A stretch of DNA of 6,092 nt from contig JAJXWL010000125.1 in NCBI GenBank assembly GCA_021781625.1, positions 1 through 6,092 on the forward strand, in the 5' to 3' direction. The translations under genes and the position numbers were made by a program. The stretch is from a bacterium (lineage in GTDB: Bacteria > Spirochaetota > Spirochaetia > JABEVK01). Position 1 is the first letter of the stretch. Every line of letters starts with the position of its first letter. Below, piece after piece: positions 1 through 6,092 of this stretch. Under the pieces are notes generated by a model that was not told the origin of the DNA, made no database searches, and saw only the letters and a program-made list of their open reading frames with translations.

Positions 1-1
1 G

Positions 2-2110
2 TTCTGCCGGCAGTTTGCTCCCTTGCCGGTCATTACAACCTCGGTCAAAGTTGAAGGAATTCCTGGGGTCTTTACCGATAGTGAAGACGGCTTGCGTCAA
101 ATTGTCAAACACCTTTTAACAGAACACGGTTTTCGTCGTCTAGGTTTTTTGGGCGGTCCGCCCGGTCAACAAGAAGCCGAAGCTCGTAAGGCCGCTTTTT
201 GCTCTGAGATGCGACTGCACGGTTGTGAAGTCGACGAAGATCTCTTTGAATATGGAGATTTTACGTACACTTCTGGAGTGGCCGCCGCACGGCGCCTTTC
301 GGCCGTCTGGGACCGGTGGGAAGGCTTGGTTTGTGCCAACGACCTGATGGCACTGGGAGCCAAGCAGGTTTTAAATGAATTAGGCAAAAAAGTTCCCGAG
401 GATTTTATTCTCACCGGCTTCGATGATTTTCAACCTTCGGAATTGACTACGGTCAGTCAACCGGTCTCGGCTCAATCACATGCCGCCGCAGAACTCCTTT
501 TAAAGCTTTGCGCCGGAGAAAGCGTTCCCCAGTACACGAATATCAATCCTCAACTGGTCATCCGCAGTAGTTGTTCGTGCCGGGCTGAGGTGCGGCAGAA
601 CCACTTGGTAAAAAGCCTAGAAAACTCAAAATTTGAGCAGTCATTACAAGCTTGGCTGGATGAACGCCTGGGGCAAGGCAGTTCTGAAGAAGGCCCCCGT
701 TTCTTGCGCGACTTGGAATCTTCGGTGATGGGCGAAGCCAACACCGAAGAATTGAGCATGAATATGGCGCGTCTTTTGTGGCTTCAACAAAAGTTAGCTC
801 GCACAGACCCGGAGCGCCACATTAAAACTTCAGACATTTTAGGCAGGGCGTATTTTCTTCTGGCCGAAGCCGCCAATGGGCATTTATCTCGACAGGCGTT
901 TGATGCCGATCTAAGGGCCCAACGCGTTCGCCAGATCAACGAGAATTTGTTGAGGGCACAGAATCTGGAAGAAATTGCCGAAACCATGGCGAAGATCCTC
1001 CCCAATATTGGGTTTGATAGTTGTTGGCTGTCCTTATGGGAAAATCCCCGTCATTTGAAAGGCCCCGCTCGACTTTTTTTGGAGTGGACAAAGACGGGAC
1101 GCTCTGTTTTACCCGAAGGGGGAGTTCAATTCTCTTCAGGTAAATTGATTCCTGGAGGGATCGACCGTGTTAAAGACCGTTTGATGTTTATCGAAGTCCT
1201 GTACTCACATGAACCTCAGGGCTTTGTTGTGTTCTCGGCGAATTCGGCCGGGAGTCTTTTGCTCGATGCCGTGCGGTCACAAATTAGCGCCGCGATCGAA
1301 CGAGTGCGGCTGTGGGAAGAGCGCATGCAGTCAGAGACGCAAATGATCCAGTCTGAAAAAATGGCGGCCTTGGGGTCCTTGGTAGCTGGGGTTGCCCATG
1401 AAATCAATACTCCTGTCGGTATTGGGGTCACGACGGCAAGTGATTTGCACCAACACACCCTCGATGTACTAAGAGCCTTCGACGGTAACCAGCTCACCAA
1501 GACACAATTTCACCAATACCTGACGCTCATCGAAGAAGAGTCGAGGCTGATCGAGAACAACTTACTCAAAGCGGGTGACTTGATTCGCAGTTTTAAGAAA
1601 ATTGCGGTCGATCAATCCCACGAAGAAGCTCGACGCTTTGAACTAGGCCCCTACATCAAAGATATTGTGTTGAGCCTTCATTCTCAATGGAAAGTTGGAG
1701 GGCACCGTTGTGAGGTGGAGTGTCCCGAAGGATTGGTCTTGATCGGGCCTCCGGGTACCTTGGCCCAGATTTTGGGCAACCTGATTAGTAATGCCGTGTT
1801 TCATGGGTTTGACGGCCGCAATGGAGGGGTGATTCGAATTGTGGTTTGGGAAACTCCTCATGGGCTGAGGCTGGAATTTGGTGATAACGGTCAAGGTATT
1901 CCCTCAGAACACCTAGATAGAATTTTTGAACCCTTTTTTACCACGAAGTTTGGACGGGGGGGGAGCGGCTTAGGGTTGCACATTGTCTATAACTTGATGA
2001 CGCAAATCTGGAAAGGGAGCATTTCTTGTGTGAGTGCTCCCGGTCAGGGAACCAAATTTGTCTTGGACTTTCCCGACCAAGAACTGGCCAAAACTCAGGA
2101 AATTCCGTAG
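2..2110 (+). CDS. LacI-type ligand-binding sensor histidine kinase, 5'-partial
   Basis: Predicted soluble sensor kinase that binds a small ligand, probably a sugar, and autophosphorylates a histidine for transfer to an unseen response regulator. Residues are numbered from the TTG at 23. Residues 1-182 match the C-terminal part of a LacI/periplasmic-binding-protein-like domain, with ANDLMAL (105-111), VPED (124-127) and GFDDF (132-136). A CxC motif (C184, C186), a helical linker (about 195-300), a GAF-like segment (about 305-425) and a coiled coil (about 413-448) follow. The kinase core has the H-box VAHEINTP with H459, N-box residues N586 and N590, G1 box DNGQGIP (621-627), F box FEPFFTTK (635-642) and G2 box GRGGSGLGL (644-652). 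The frame stays open through bases 2-22 and reads FCRQFAP just before the conserved LPV, so the TTG is an internal Leu codon and the true start lies upstream. No membrane segment or DNA-binding domain is visible, although the N-terminus is missing. No receiver domain or response regulator lies in the window. It is probably co-transcribed with the hydrolase 19 bases downstream. The ligand is unknown. Confidence 0.9.
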   Translation, partial: FCRQFAPLPVITTSVKVEGIPGVFTDSEDGLRQIVKHLLTEHGFRRLGFLGGPPGQQEAEARKAAFCSEMRLHGCEVDEDLFEYGDFTYTSGVAAARRLSAVWDRWEGLVCANDLMALGAKQVLNELGKKVPEDFILTGFDDFQPSELTTVSQPVSAQSHAAAELLLKLCAGESVPQYTNINPQLVIRSSCSCRAEVRQNHLVKSLENSKFEQSLQAWLDERLGQGSSEEGPRFLRDLESSVMGEANTEELSMNMARLLWLQQKLARTDPERHIKTSDILGRAYFLLAEAANGHLSRQAFDADLRAQRVRQINENLLRAQNLEEIAETMAKILPNIGFDSCWLSLWENPRHLKGPARLFLEWTKTGRSVLPEGGVQFSSGKLIPGGIDRVKDRLMFIEVLYSHEPQGFVVFSANSAGSLLLDAVRSQISAAIERVRLWEERMQSETQMIQSEKMAALGSLVAGVAHEINTPVGIGVTTASDLHQHTLDVLRAFDGNQLTKTQFHQYLTLIEEESRLIENNLLKAGDLIRSFKKIAVDQSHEEARRFELGPYIKDIVLSLHSQWKVGGHRCEVECPEGLVLIGPPGTLAQILGNLISNAVFHGFDGRNGGVIRIVVWETPHGLRLEFGDNGQGIPSEHLDRIFEPFFTTKFGRGGSGLGLHIVYNLMTQIWKGSISCVSAPGQGTKFVLDFPDQELAKTQEIP

Positions 2111-2118
2111 ATTCGGCC

Positions 2119-2125
2119 AGAGGTG
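2119..2125 (+). promoter_or_regulatory. ribosome binding site of the MBL-fold hydrolase
   Basis: AGAGGTG sits in the 19-base gap after the kinase stop codon, about 4-5 bases before the ATG at 2130. It supports that ATG as the start, and its position supports translation from one transcript shared with the kinase. The purine-rich match is good but the spacing is slightly short. Confidence 0.55.
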
Positions 2126-2129
2126 ACGC

Positions 2130-2990
2130 ATGGAAATTCCCCCCATTATCGATTTTGACCCCGCAGAAGGTTATGTTTTCCCCCAGAAAGTTGTTCCCCG
2201 GTTGTCTTCGAGAGAGTTTATGGCCGAAATTCGAGCCTTTGCCGTACCAACTGGCCAGGTGGCCATGTGGCATTTGGGGAACAATGGCTGGCTGCTAAAA
2301 GATTCGCGGGGAGTTTTAACGGCCATTGACCCGTATTTAACGGATTACTGCGCTTCAAAACGGACAGGGGTTCCTACCGCCAAAAGCCGGATTTTACCGG
2401 TTTTCATAGAACCGGAAGATTTTGACGCCGATGTGGTTGTCCTGACCCATAGTCACTGTGATCATTGCGATCCGTGGACCCTCGAACGCTTAGCCTGCCG
2501 TACGACAGCAGTCTTTTTAGCCCCTTGGCAGGCGTATGAGATTTTGGGTTCGTGCGGAATTCCTGAGGCTCAACGTTTTTTGATGCACCCGCGTCAGTCT
2601 GTGACGGTCAGAGGGGTGGAGGTTCTGGGGGCTTTTGCCGAACCCACCGATGCCACGGATTTAAACCACATGGGCTTTGTGTTTCGCTTTGCCGGAAATA
2701 GGGTGTACTACAACAGCGGCGATACGGCCCAAAGTGAACTTCTGGGCCATGTGAAAGAATGGGCCCCAGAATGGATGTCGATTTGCATCAACGGTGGCTA
2801 CCACAACTTATCGCCGTGGGAAGCCGCCGAAATTTGTGCCTTGATTCAACCCAAGATTGCCATTCCGGCCCATTACGACACCATGCCGCACAACCTCCAA
2901 CCGCCGCATATGTTTCGTAAGGCACTTTATGAAAAAGCGCGGAACGTTGCCTACCTTCGGTTGGAGTATTTTCGAGCTTACTTGTTTTAG
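2130..2990 (+). CDS. UlaG-like metallo-beta-lactamase-fold hydrolase
   Basis: Predicted cytoplasmic metal-dependent hydrolase of 286 residues in the metallo-beta-lactamase superfamily, closest in pattern to the UlaG (L-ascorbate-6-phosphate lactonase) type. The metal motif THSHCDH gives H107, H109, D111 and H112. Other likely ligands are H180 (in DLNHMGF), D198 (in NSGDT) and H248 (in IPAHYD). The stretch VAMWHLGNNGWLLK (45-58) resembles the UlaG N-terminal strand region, which reads FAMWWLGCTGIWLK in the E. coli protein as I recall it. E. coli UlaG is about 354 residues, and this protein lacks its C-terminal extension. No other ascorbate-utilisation gene (PTS components, decarboxylase, epimerases) is present, so the substrate is unassigned and ulaG should not be used as its name. 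No signal peptide or membrane helix is seen. It directly follows the LacI-type sensor kinase on the same strand, so the hydrolase may act on, or make, a compound related to the sensed ligand; that is inference. Confidence 0.88.
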   Translation: MEIPPIIDFDPAEGYVFPQKVVPRLSSREFMAEIRAFAVPTGQVAMWHLGNNGWLLKDSRGVLTAIDPYLTDYCASKRTGVPTAKSRILPVFIEPEDFDADVVVLTHSHCDHCDPWTLERLACRTTAVFLAPWQAYEILGSCGIPEAQRFLMHPRQSVTVRGVEVLGAFAEPTDATDLNHMGFVFRFAGNRVYYNSGDTAQSELLGHVKEWAPEWMSICINGGYHNLSPWEAAEICALIQPKIAIPAHYDTMPHNLQPPHMFRKALYEKARNVAYLRLEYFRAYLF

Positions 2991-3008
2991 AGGCTCGCTG
3001 TCCTTTTT
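2973..3008 (+). terminator. weak candidate intrinsic terminator after the hydrolase gene
   Basis: CGAGCTT (2973-2979) can pair with AGGCTCG (2991-2997), seven pairs including one G-U, around an 11-base loop that contains the hydrolase stop codon. Five T residues at 3004-3008 follow after a six-base gap. The short stem, overlap with the coding end and distance to the T run make this weak. No matching hairpin was found for the opposing murA transcript. Confidence 0.2.
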
Positions 3009-3035
3009 ACGGAATACCGCTTTACTGAATACCGC
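3006..3035. repeat. two-copy 15-base tandem repeat at the convergent gene junction
   Basis: Bases 3006-3020 (TTTACGGAATACCGC) and 3021-3035 (TTTACTGAATACCGC) are adjacent copies differing at one base. The second copy runs into the first base of the murA stop codon as read on the plus strand (3035-3037). It fills most of the 44-base gap between the two converging genes. It is a direct repeat and forms no strong hairpin, so it is probably a slippage duplication, although a protein-binding role cannot be excluded. Confidence 0.7.
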
Positions 3036-4318
3036 TATTCCACTTTAACTCGCTGAATGTGGGCCCCCAAAAGGGCCAAGCGTTCGGCGATATTTTCATA
3101 GCCGCGTTCAATTTGGTACACGTTTTGTATACAACTGCTCCCTTCGGCACATAAGGCGGCAATCACTAAGGCCATACCGGCCCGTACGTCGGGCGAAACC
3201 ATATCGTTGCCCGTCAGACGGGTGGGGCCGGACACCACGGCGCGGTGAGGGTCACAAAGGATGATCCTTGCCCCCATCGAAATCAGCTTATCCACCCAAA
3301 ACATCCGCGATTCAAACATTTTCTCGTGGATGAGGGTGGTTCCTTCGGTTTGTGTGGCAACTACCGTCATGATGGATAAAATATCCGGAGGAAAACCCGG
3401 CCAAGGGGAGTCATCAATTTTGGGAATTTGTCCACCTAAATCGGGGACAACTTTCATCGGTTGACCAGCGGGGACGCGAATCGTGGTTCCCTCGGTTTCC
3501 CAATGAATGCCCAACTTTCCGTACCCCAGTTTGACCATCCTCAGGTGTTGTGGGGAGGCGTCTTCAATTTCGAGCTCACTGCGGGTGGCCGCCGCGAGAC
3601 CGATGAGAGACCCCACCTCCATAAAGTCTGTGCCAATGCGGAACTCTGTTCCATGCAGGCGGCTGACGCCCTGAATGGTTAATATGTTAGACCCAATGCC
3701 GCTGATTTGAGCGCCCATGCTGTTGAGTAAGTTGCACAGATCTTGCACGTGGGGTTCGCTGGCGGCGTTTTGAATGATGGTTTGTCCATGAGCCAGGACT
3801 GCCGCCATGACGGCATTTTCAGTCCCCGTGACGGAGGCTTCGTCCAAGAAGAGGTCCTGACCGACCAGCTTGTTTGCGGTTAAGGTATACACTGTATCCA
3901 CTTCAAAGCGGGCCCCCAAGTCGGCCAACGCAAGAAAGTGGGTATCCAAGCGCCGTCGGCCAATGACATCGCCGCCGGGGGGCGGTAAGACAACTTTCCC
4001 AACACGTGCCAATAACGGACCGGCAAACAAAATCGAGGCTCGGACTTTTTTGGCCGCTTCGACGGGGATCTCATGAGTTGTAATGTTGTTCATGGTCACT
4101 TCAAACACATTCGTTTCGATATGTTTCACGGTCCCGCCCAGCTGACGGAGAATATCAAACATGACCAAAATGTCTTCAATTTCAGGAACGTTCGTCAGTC
4201 GAACCGTCTCGTCTGTCAATAAGCAGGCGGCGACACAGGGAAGGGCGGCGTTTTTATTGCCGTTGGCGCGAATGCGCCCGTGCAAGGGGTAGCCCCCTTC
4301 AATGAGGTATTTGTGCAT
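3035..4318 (-). CDS. murA: UDP-N-acetylglucosamine 1-carboxyvinyltransferase MurA, Cys-to-Asp active-site variant
   Basis: Transfers enolpyruvate from phosphoenolpyruvate to UDP-N-acetylglucosamine in the cytoplasm, the first committed step of peptidoglycan synthesis. The 427-residue length is normal for the family and the protein looks complete. The N-terminus carries GNKNAALP with K22 and N23, the substrate-binding pair. [14 protein letters not shown] (92-105) contains the conserved Arg that corresponds to E. coli R91. The mobile loop reads PPPGGDVIG (112-120), so D117 replaces the catalytic Cys (C115 in E. coli). FPPD (309-312) supplies the conserved Asp, FESR (335-338) the Arg of the PEP region, and SPDVRAG (375-381) the R397-equivalent. 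The end [13 protein letters not shown] is typical of the family. Asp at the loop position is a known natural variant in Mycobacterium tuberculosis, Chlamydia and Borrelia that leaves the enzyme active but insensitive to fosfomycin. The ATG at 4316-4318 gives the canonical MurA start and is preceded by AGGA. The gene lies 31 bases after the diguanylate cyclase gene on the same strand, suggesting one operon. Confidence 0.97.
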   Translation of the reverse strand: MHKYLIEGGYPLHGRIRANGNKNAALPCVAACLLTDETVRLTNVPEIEDILVMFDILRQLGGTVKHIETNVFEVTMNNITTHEIPVEAAKKVRASILFAGPLLARVGKVVLPPPGGDVIGRRRLDTHFLALADLGARFEVDTVYTLTANKLVGQDLFLDEASVTGTENAVMAAVLAHGQTIIQNAASEPHVQDLCNLLNSMGAQISGIGSNILTIQGVSRLHGTEFRIGTDFMEVGSLIGLAAATRSELEIEDASPQHLRMVKLGYGKLGIHWETEGTTIRVPAGQPMKVVPDLGGQIPKIDDSPWPGFPPDILSIMTVVATQTEGTTLIHEKMFESRMFWVDKLISMGARIILCDPHRAVVSGPTRLTGNDMVSPDVRAGMALVIAALCAEGSSCIQNVYQIERGYENIAERLALLGAHIQRVKVE

Positions 4319-4328
4319 GAGCGGATTA

Positions 4329-4332
4329 TCCT
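4329..4332 (-). promoter_or_regulatory. probable ribosome binding site of murA
   Basis: On the minus strand AGGA lies 10 bases before the murA ATG, within the 31-base gap after the upstream stop codon. The match is short and the spacing a little long. No promoter-like hexamers were recognised in this gap, which favours read-through from the diguanylate cyclase gene. Confidence 0.35.
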
Positions 4333-4349
4333 GAACGCTTTTGGTGCTG

Positions 4350-6092
4350 TCAACCGTGGGACTTCTTGTTTCGCTTTTGTTCGTACAATAAGGTGTCAGC
4401 TTGTTCTAACAGGTTTTGCACGGTGATGTTTTGGGTATGGTGAAACTCAACAGCTCCCAGGGTAATGGAGAGTTGATAGGGCTTTTTCGCCGTGGTGTTA
4501 AACTCTTTAAGAAACTCTTGCAGGCGTTCTTTTAGAGTTTCAAGAACAGCGAGCGTGGCATCGACCGTAAAGACCACAAATTCATCGCCACCCAAGCGGG
4601 CCAAGAGGTCATTGTTGCGAAAGGCTTTGGTTAGAAGCCGCGCCATGGTTCGGATCGCCTCATCGCCTTCTTCGTGCCCCCAATTGTCATTGATGGCTTT
4701 GAGGCCGTCCATATCGGCGAACACAATCAGGCCGCCTTTATTCATACGGCGGGCCAAGTACATTCCCTGTTGGGCTAAGTTGAGAAAACCTCGTCGGTTG
4801 TACAGTCCTGTCAATTCATCGGTTTGAGATAACGTATCGAGCTTGCGGTTATAAGCTTCTAAGTCGGCCATGGTCTCATAGAGTTTTCGTTCTAAAACGC
4901 GGTGTAACTCTATTAAACGAGCTAATTTCAGGGCGGAGCTGAGCTCCATCGCCAGGGTTTTTAGCAAATAGCTGTCCGATAAGCTGGTTTCGCATAAGAG
5001 CAGTCCCTGCTGGGCATCGCCAAAAAAGAGCGGCAGAATAAAAAGTGTTTTGGAACGATTGGGCTCAAGGGCATCCTTGAGGAGCTCGGCTGAGACAATC
5101 ACCCGTGGCGGAATGTGGGGCTGGCTGGTGTTAAAGGCCAAACTGCGGCTAACCGTAGGGGGAATCTGCCAGCTGTCGCTTCGGGTGTGAAGGATCTCAT
5201 CCTCGTACAGGTAAATGTAAGCAGATACAATCCCTGCGGACTGCATGGGTTCAATGATCGCTTTGAGTCCATCCGCTACGGAATGCACACTAGAAACCAG
5301 AGTTTGCAGAACTTCACGAAGCAAGTTGATGTCTTGACTATGGATATCCCAACGGCGAGCGTTTTGTTCTAAGGAGTGGCTCAATAACCCTGCTTGAACT
5401 TCCCAAAGAAAAGACGTCAAAAGTTCTTTTTGATTTTCACCATAGCGGCCTTCGACCACATCGCGGTGCAGAATTTCCAAGGCTTTTTGGCTTTTTAAAG
5501 CGTGATCGGGGTGTTCACCCTGAATGCGGGCGGCTTCATTGAGCGCCCGAAGAACCTCTGTCGCAGTTTCGCCGGTTTCCCAACCTTGCACTAAGCGGCT
5601 CAGAATCCAGGTGGTTTCTTCGTGGATGGACCCCGTGCCGAGGGTTCGAGAGCCTGTTTGGTGGCAACCGCACGAGCGCCGAAGTACCGGGGTGGTTGTT
5701 AAAAGGATATTATCGGTGGGAACTTGCCCCGACCAGGATTGGGCCAACAGGTCAAACGCCGTGAGGACTTGCTGATAAACCGGTTGATGGACGGTGGAAA
5801 GAGGGGGATCGCTAAAGACCGTGGAACTGATATTGTCAAAACCGATGACACTGACATCTTCTGGCACACGGAGGCCACGCTTCTTTAAAGCGCGAATGGC
5901 TTCGAGGGCCATATCATCATTGGCCACGACCAGAGCGTCAAAAGAGGTTCGTCTTTTATCAATCAAGAGTTCTATAGCGGCCTCGCCAGACTCAGGCATA
6001 AAATTGCCGTTGTAAAACAAGGCTGGATCAGGAACCATCCCGTGACGTTTTAAGACAGCATAATAGACTTCAAGACGATCTCGAGCTTCAGC
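4350..6092 (-). CDS. LacI-type ligand-binding diguanylate cyclase (GGDEF), 5'-partial
   Basis: Predicted cytoplasmic, ligand-responsive diguanylate cyclase making cyclic-di-GMP from two GTP. Residues are numbered from the ATG at 6038, but the frame is open to the window edge, adding 18 residues ([11 protein letters not shown] onward) typical of the LacI-like fold, so that ATG is internal. The LacI-type domain spans the start to about 122, with VVANDDMAL (37-45), [11 protein letters not shown] (58-68) and PLSTVHQPV (79-87). RRSCGC follows with C123 and C125. A helical linker (about 140-235), a GAF-like segment (about 240-370) and a signalling helix (about 372-405) lead to the GGDEF domain (about 405-560). 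That domain has [13 protein letters not shown] (406-418), metal-binding D442, GHEEGD (454-459) and an intact RLGGDEF active site (GGDEF at 483-487). RNND (474-477), exactly five residues upstream, forms the RxxD product-inhibition site. [10 protein letters not shown] near the end is the usual GGDEF terminus. No membrane helix is seen. It shares its layout with the sensor kinase at the other end of the window and is followed by murA. Confidence 0.92.
   Translation of the reverse strand, partial: AEARDRLEVYYAVLKRHGMVPDPALFYNGNFMPESGEAAIELLIDKRRTSFDALVVANDDMALEAIRALKKRGLRVPEDVSVIGFDNISSTVFSDPPLSTVHQPVYQQVLTAFDLLAQSWSGQVPTDNILLTTTPVLRRSCGCHQTGSRTLGTGSIHEETTWILSRLVQGWETGETATEVLRALNEAARIQGEHPDHALKSQKALEILHRDVVEGRYGENQKELLTSFLWEVQAGLLSHSLEQNARRWDIHSQDINLLREVLQTLVSSVHSVADGLKAIIEPMQSAGIVSAYIYLYEDEILHTRSDSWQIPPTVSRSLAFNTSQPHIPPRVIVSAELLKDALEPNRSKTLFILPLFFGDAQQGLLLCETSLSDSYLLKTLAMELSSALKLARLIELHRVLERKLYETMADLEAYNRKLDTLSQTDELTGLYNRRGFLNLAQQGMYLARRMNKGGLIVFADMDGLKAINDNWGHEEGDEAIRTMARLLTKAFRNNDLLARLGGDEFVVFTVDATLAVLETLKERLQEFLKEFNTTAKKPYQLSITLGAVEFHHTQNITVQNLLEQADTLLYEQKRNKKSHG
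4578..4619 (-). other. GGDEF active site with upstream RxxD inhibitory site
   Basis: Codons at 4578-4592 encode GGDEF and those at 4608-4619 encode RNND, separated by five residues, the classical spacing for the allosteric I-site. What is seen predicts an active cyclase under feedback inhibition by cyclic-di-GMP rather than a degenerate GGDEF receptor. Confidence 0.85.

Noticed and set aside
23..25. TTG as the start codon of the sensor kinase
   Set aside because: The frame is open to the window edge and the LacI-like homology begins before it (reading FCRQFAPLPV); the TTG is an internal Leu codon.
1938..2273. 111-codon minus-strand open frame opposite the kinase 3' end
   Set aside because: It is antisense to the conserved ATP-binding region and shows no domain or ribosome binding site worth noting.
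2026..2298. 90-codon plus-strand open frame overlapping the kinase end and hydrolase start
   Set aside because: It overlaps two well-supported genes in another frame, has no recognisable domain, and is explained as a shadow.
2397..2415. Inverted repeat CCGGTT-7 bases-AACCGG inside the hydrolase gene
   Set aside because: A six-pair stem with no T run in the middle of a coding region; a chance occurrence is the simplest reading.
4319..4349. Possible promoter or terminator between the cyclase gene and murA
   Set aside because: Only 31 bases, with no recognisable -35/-10 pair and no stable hairpin; just a short Shine-Dalgarno-like AGGA is seen.
4492..4827. 111-codon open frame opposite the GGDEF domain
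   Set aside because: It is antisense to a strongly conserved domain, and its Arg/Ser-rich composition is typical of a shadow frame.
6036..6038. ATG as the start codon of the diguanylate cyclase
   Set aside because: The frame continues for 18 more residues to the window edge with typical LacI-like sequence, so this Met is internal.

Overview
The window holds four closely packed protein genes in two converging pairs. On the plus strand a sensor histidine kinase (5' end outside the window) is followed after 19 bases by a UlaG-like metallo-beta-lactamase-fold hydrolase. On the minus strand a diguanylate cyclase (5' end outside the right edge) is followed after 31 bases by murA, the enzyme for the first committed step of peptidoglycan synthesis. 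The two pairs meet tail to tail at about 2990-3035, in a 44-base gap carrying a small tandem repeat. No RNA genes, mobile elements, CRISPR arrays or tRNAs were seen, and no stretch over 300 bases lacks a gene.

Both outer genes encode the same unusual architecture with different outputs. Each starts with a LacI-type (periplasmic-binding-protein-like) ligand domain with no visible membrane segment. A short CxC motif, a helical linker, a GAF-like segment and a coiled-coil helix follow. One protein ends in a histidine-kinase catalytic core and the other in a GGDEF domain with an intact product-inhibition site. They look like paralogous cytoplasmic small-molecule (probably sugar) sensors, one feeding phosphotransfer and the other cyclic-di-GMP. 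The start codons nearest the window edges (TTG at 23, ATG at 6038) are not the real starts, because the LacI-like homology continues to both edges.

The organism is a bacterium with peptidoglycan and medium GC content. MurA has aspartate in place of the usual active-site cysteine and belongs to the sequence type with a PPGGDVIG loop. That, together with LacI-domain/GGDEF and LacI-domain/kinase fusions, fits a free-living spirochaete best. Chloroflexota-like or other lineages cannot be excluded, and this assignment is an inference from motif memory. The Asp variant predicts intrinsic fosfomycin insensitivity.

The most interesting points are the mirrored pair of LacI-type sensors with swapped outputs, the likely co-transcription of murA with a ligand-sensing diguanylate cyclase, the Cys-to-Asp MurA, and an eight-G tract inside the ATP-binding region of the kinase.
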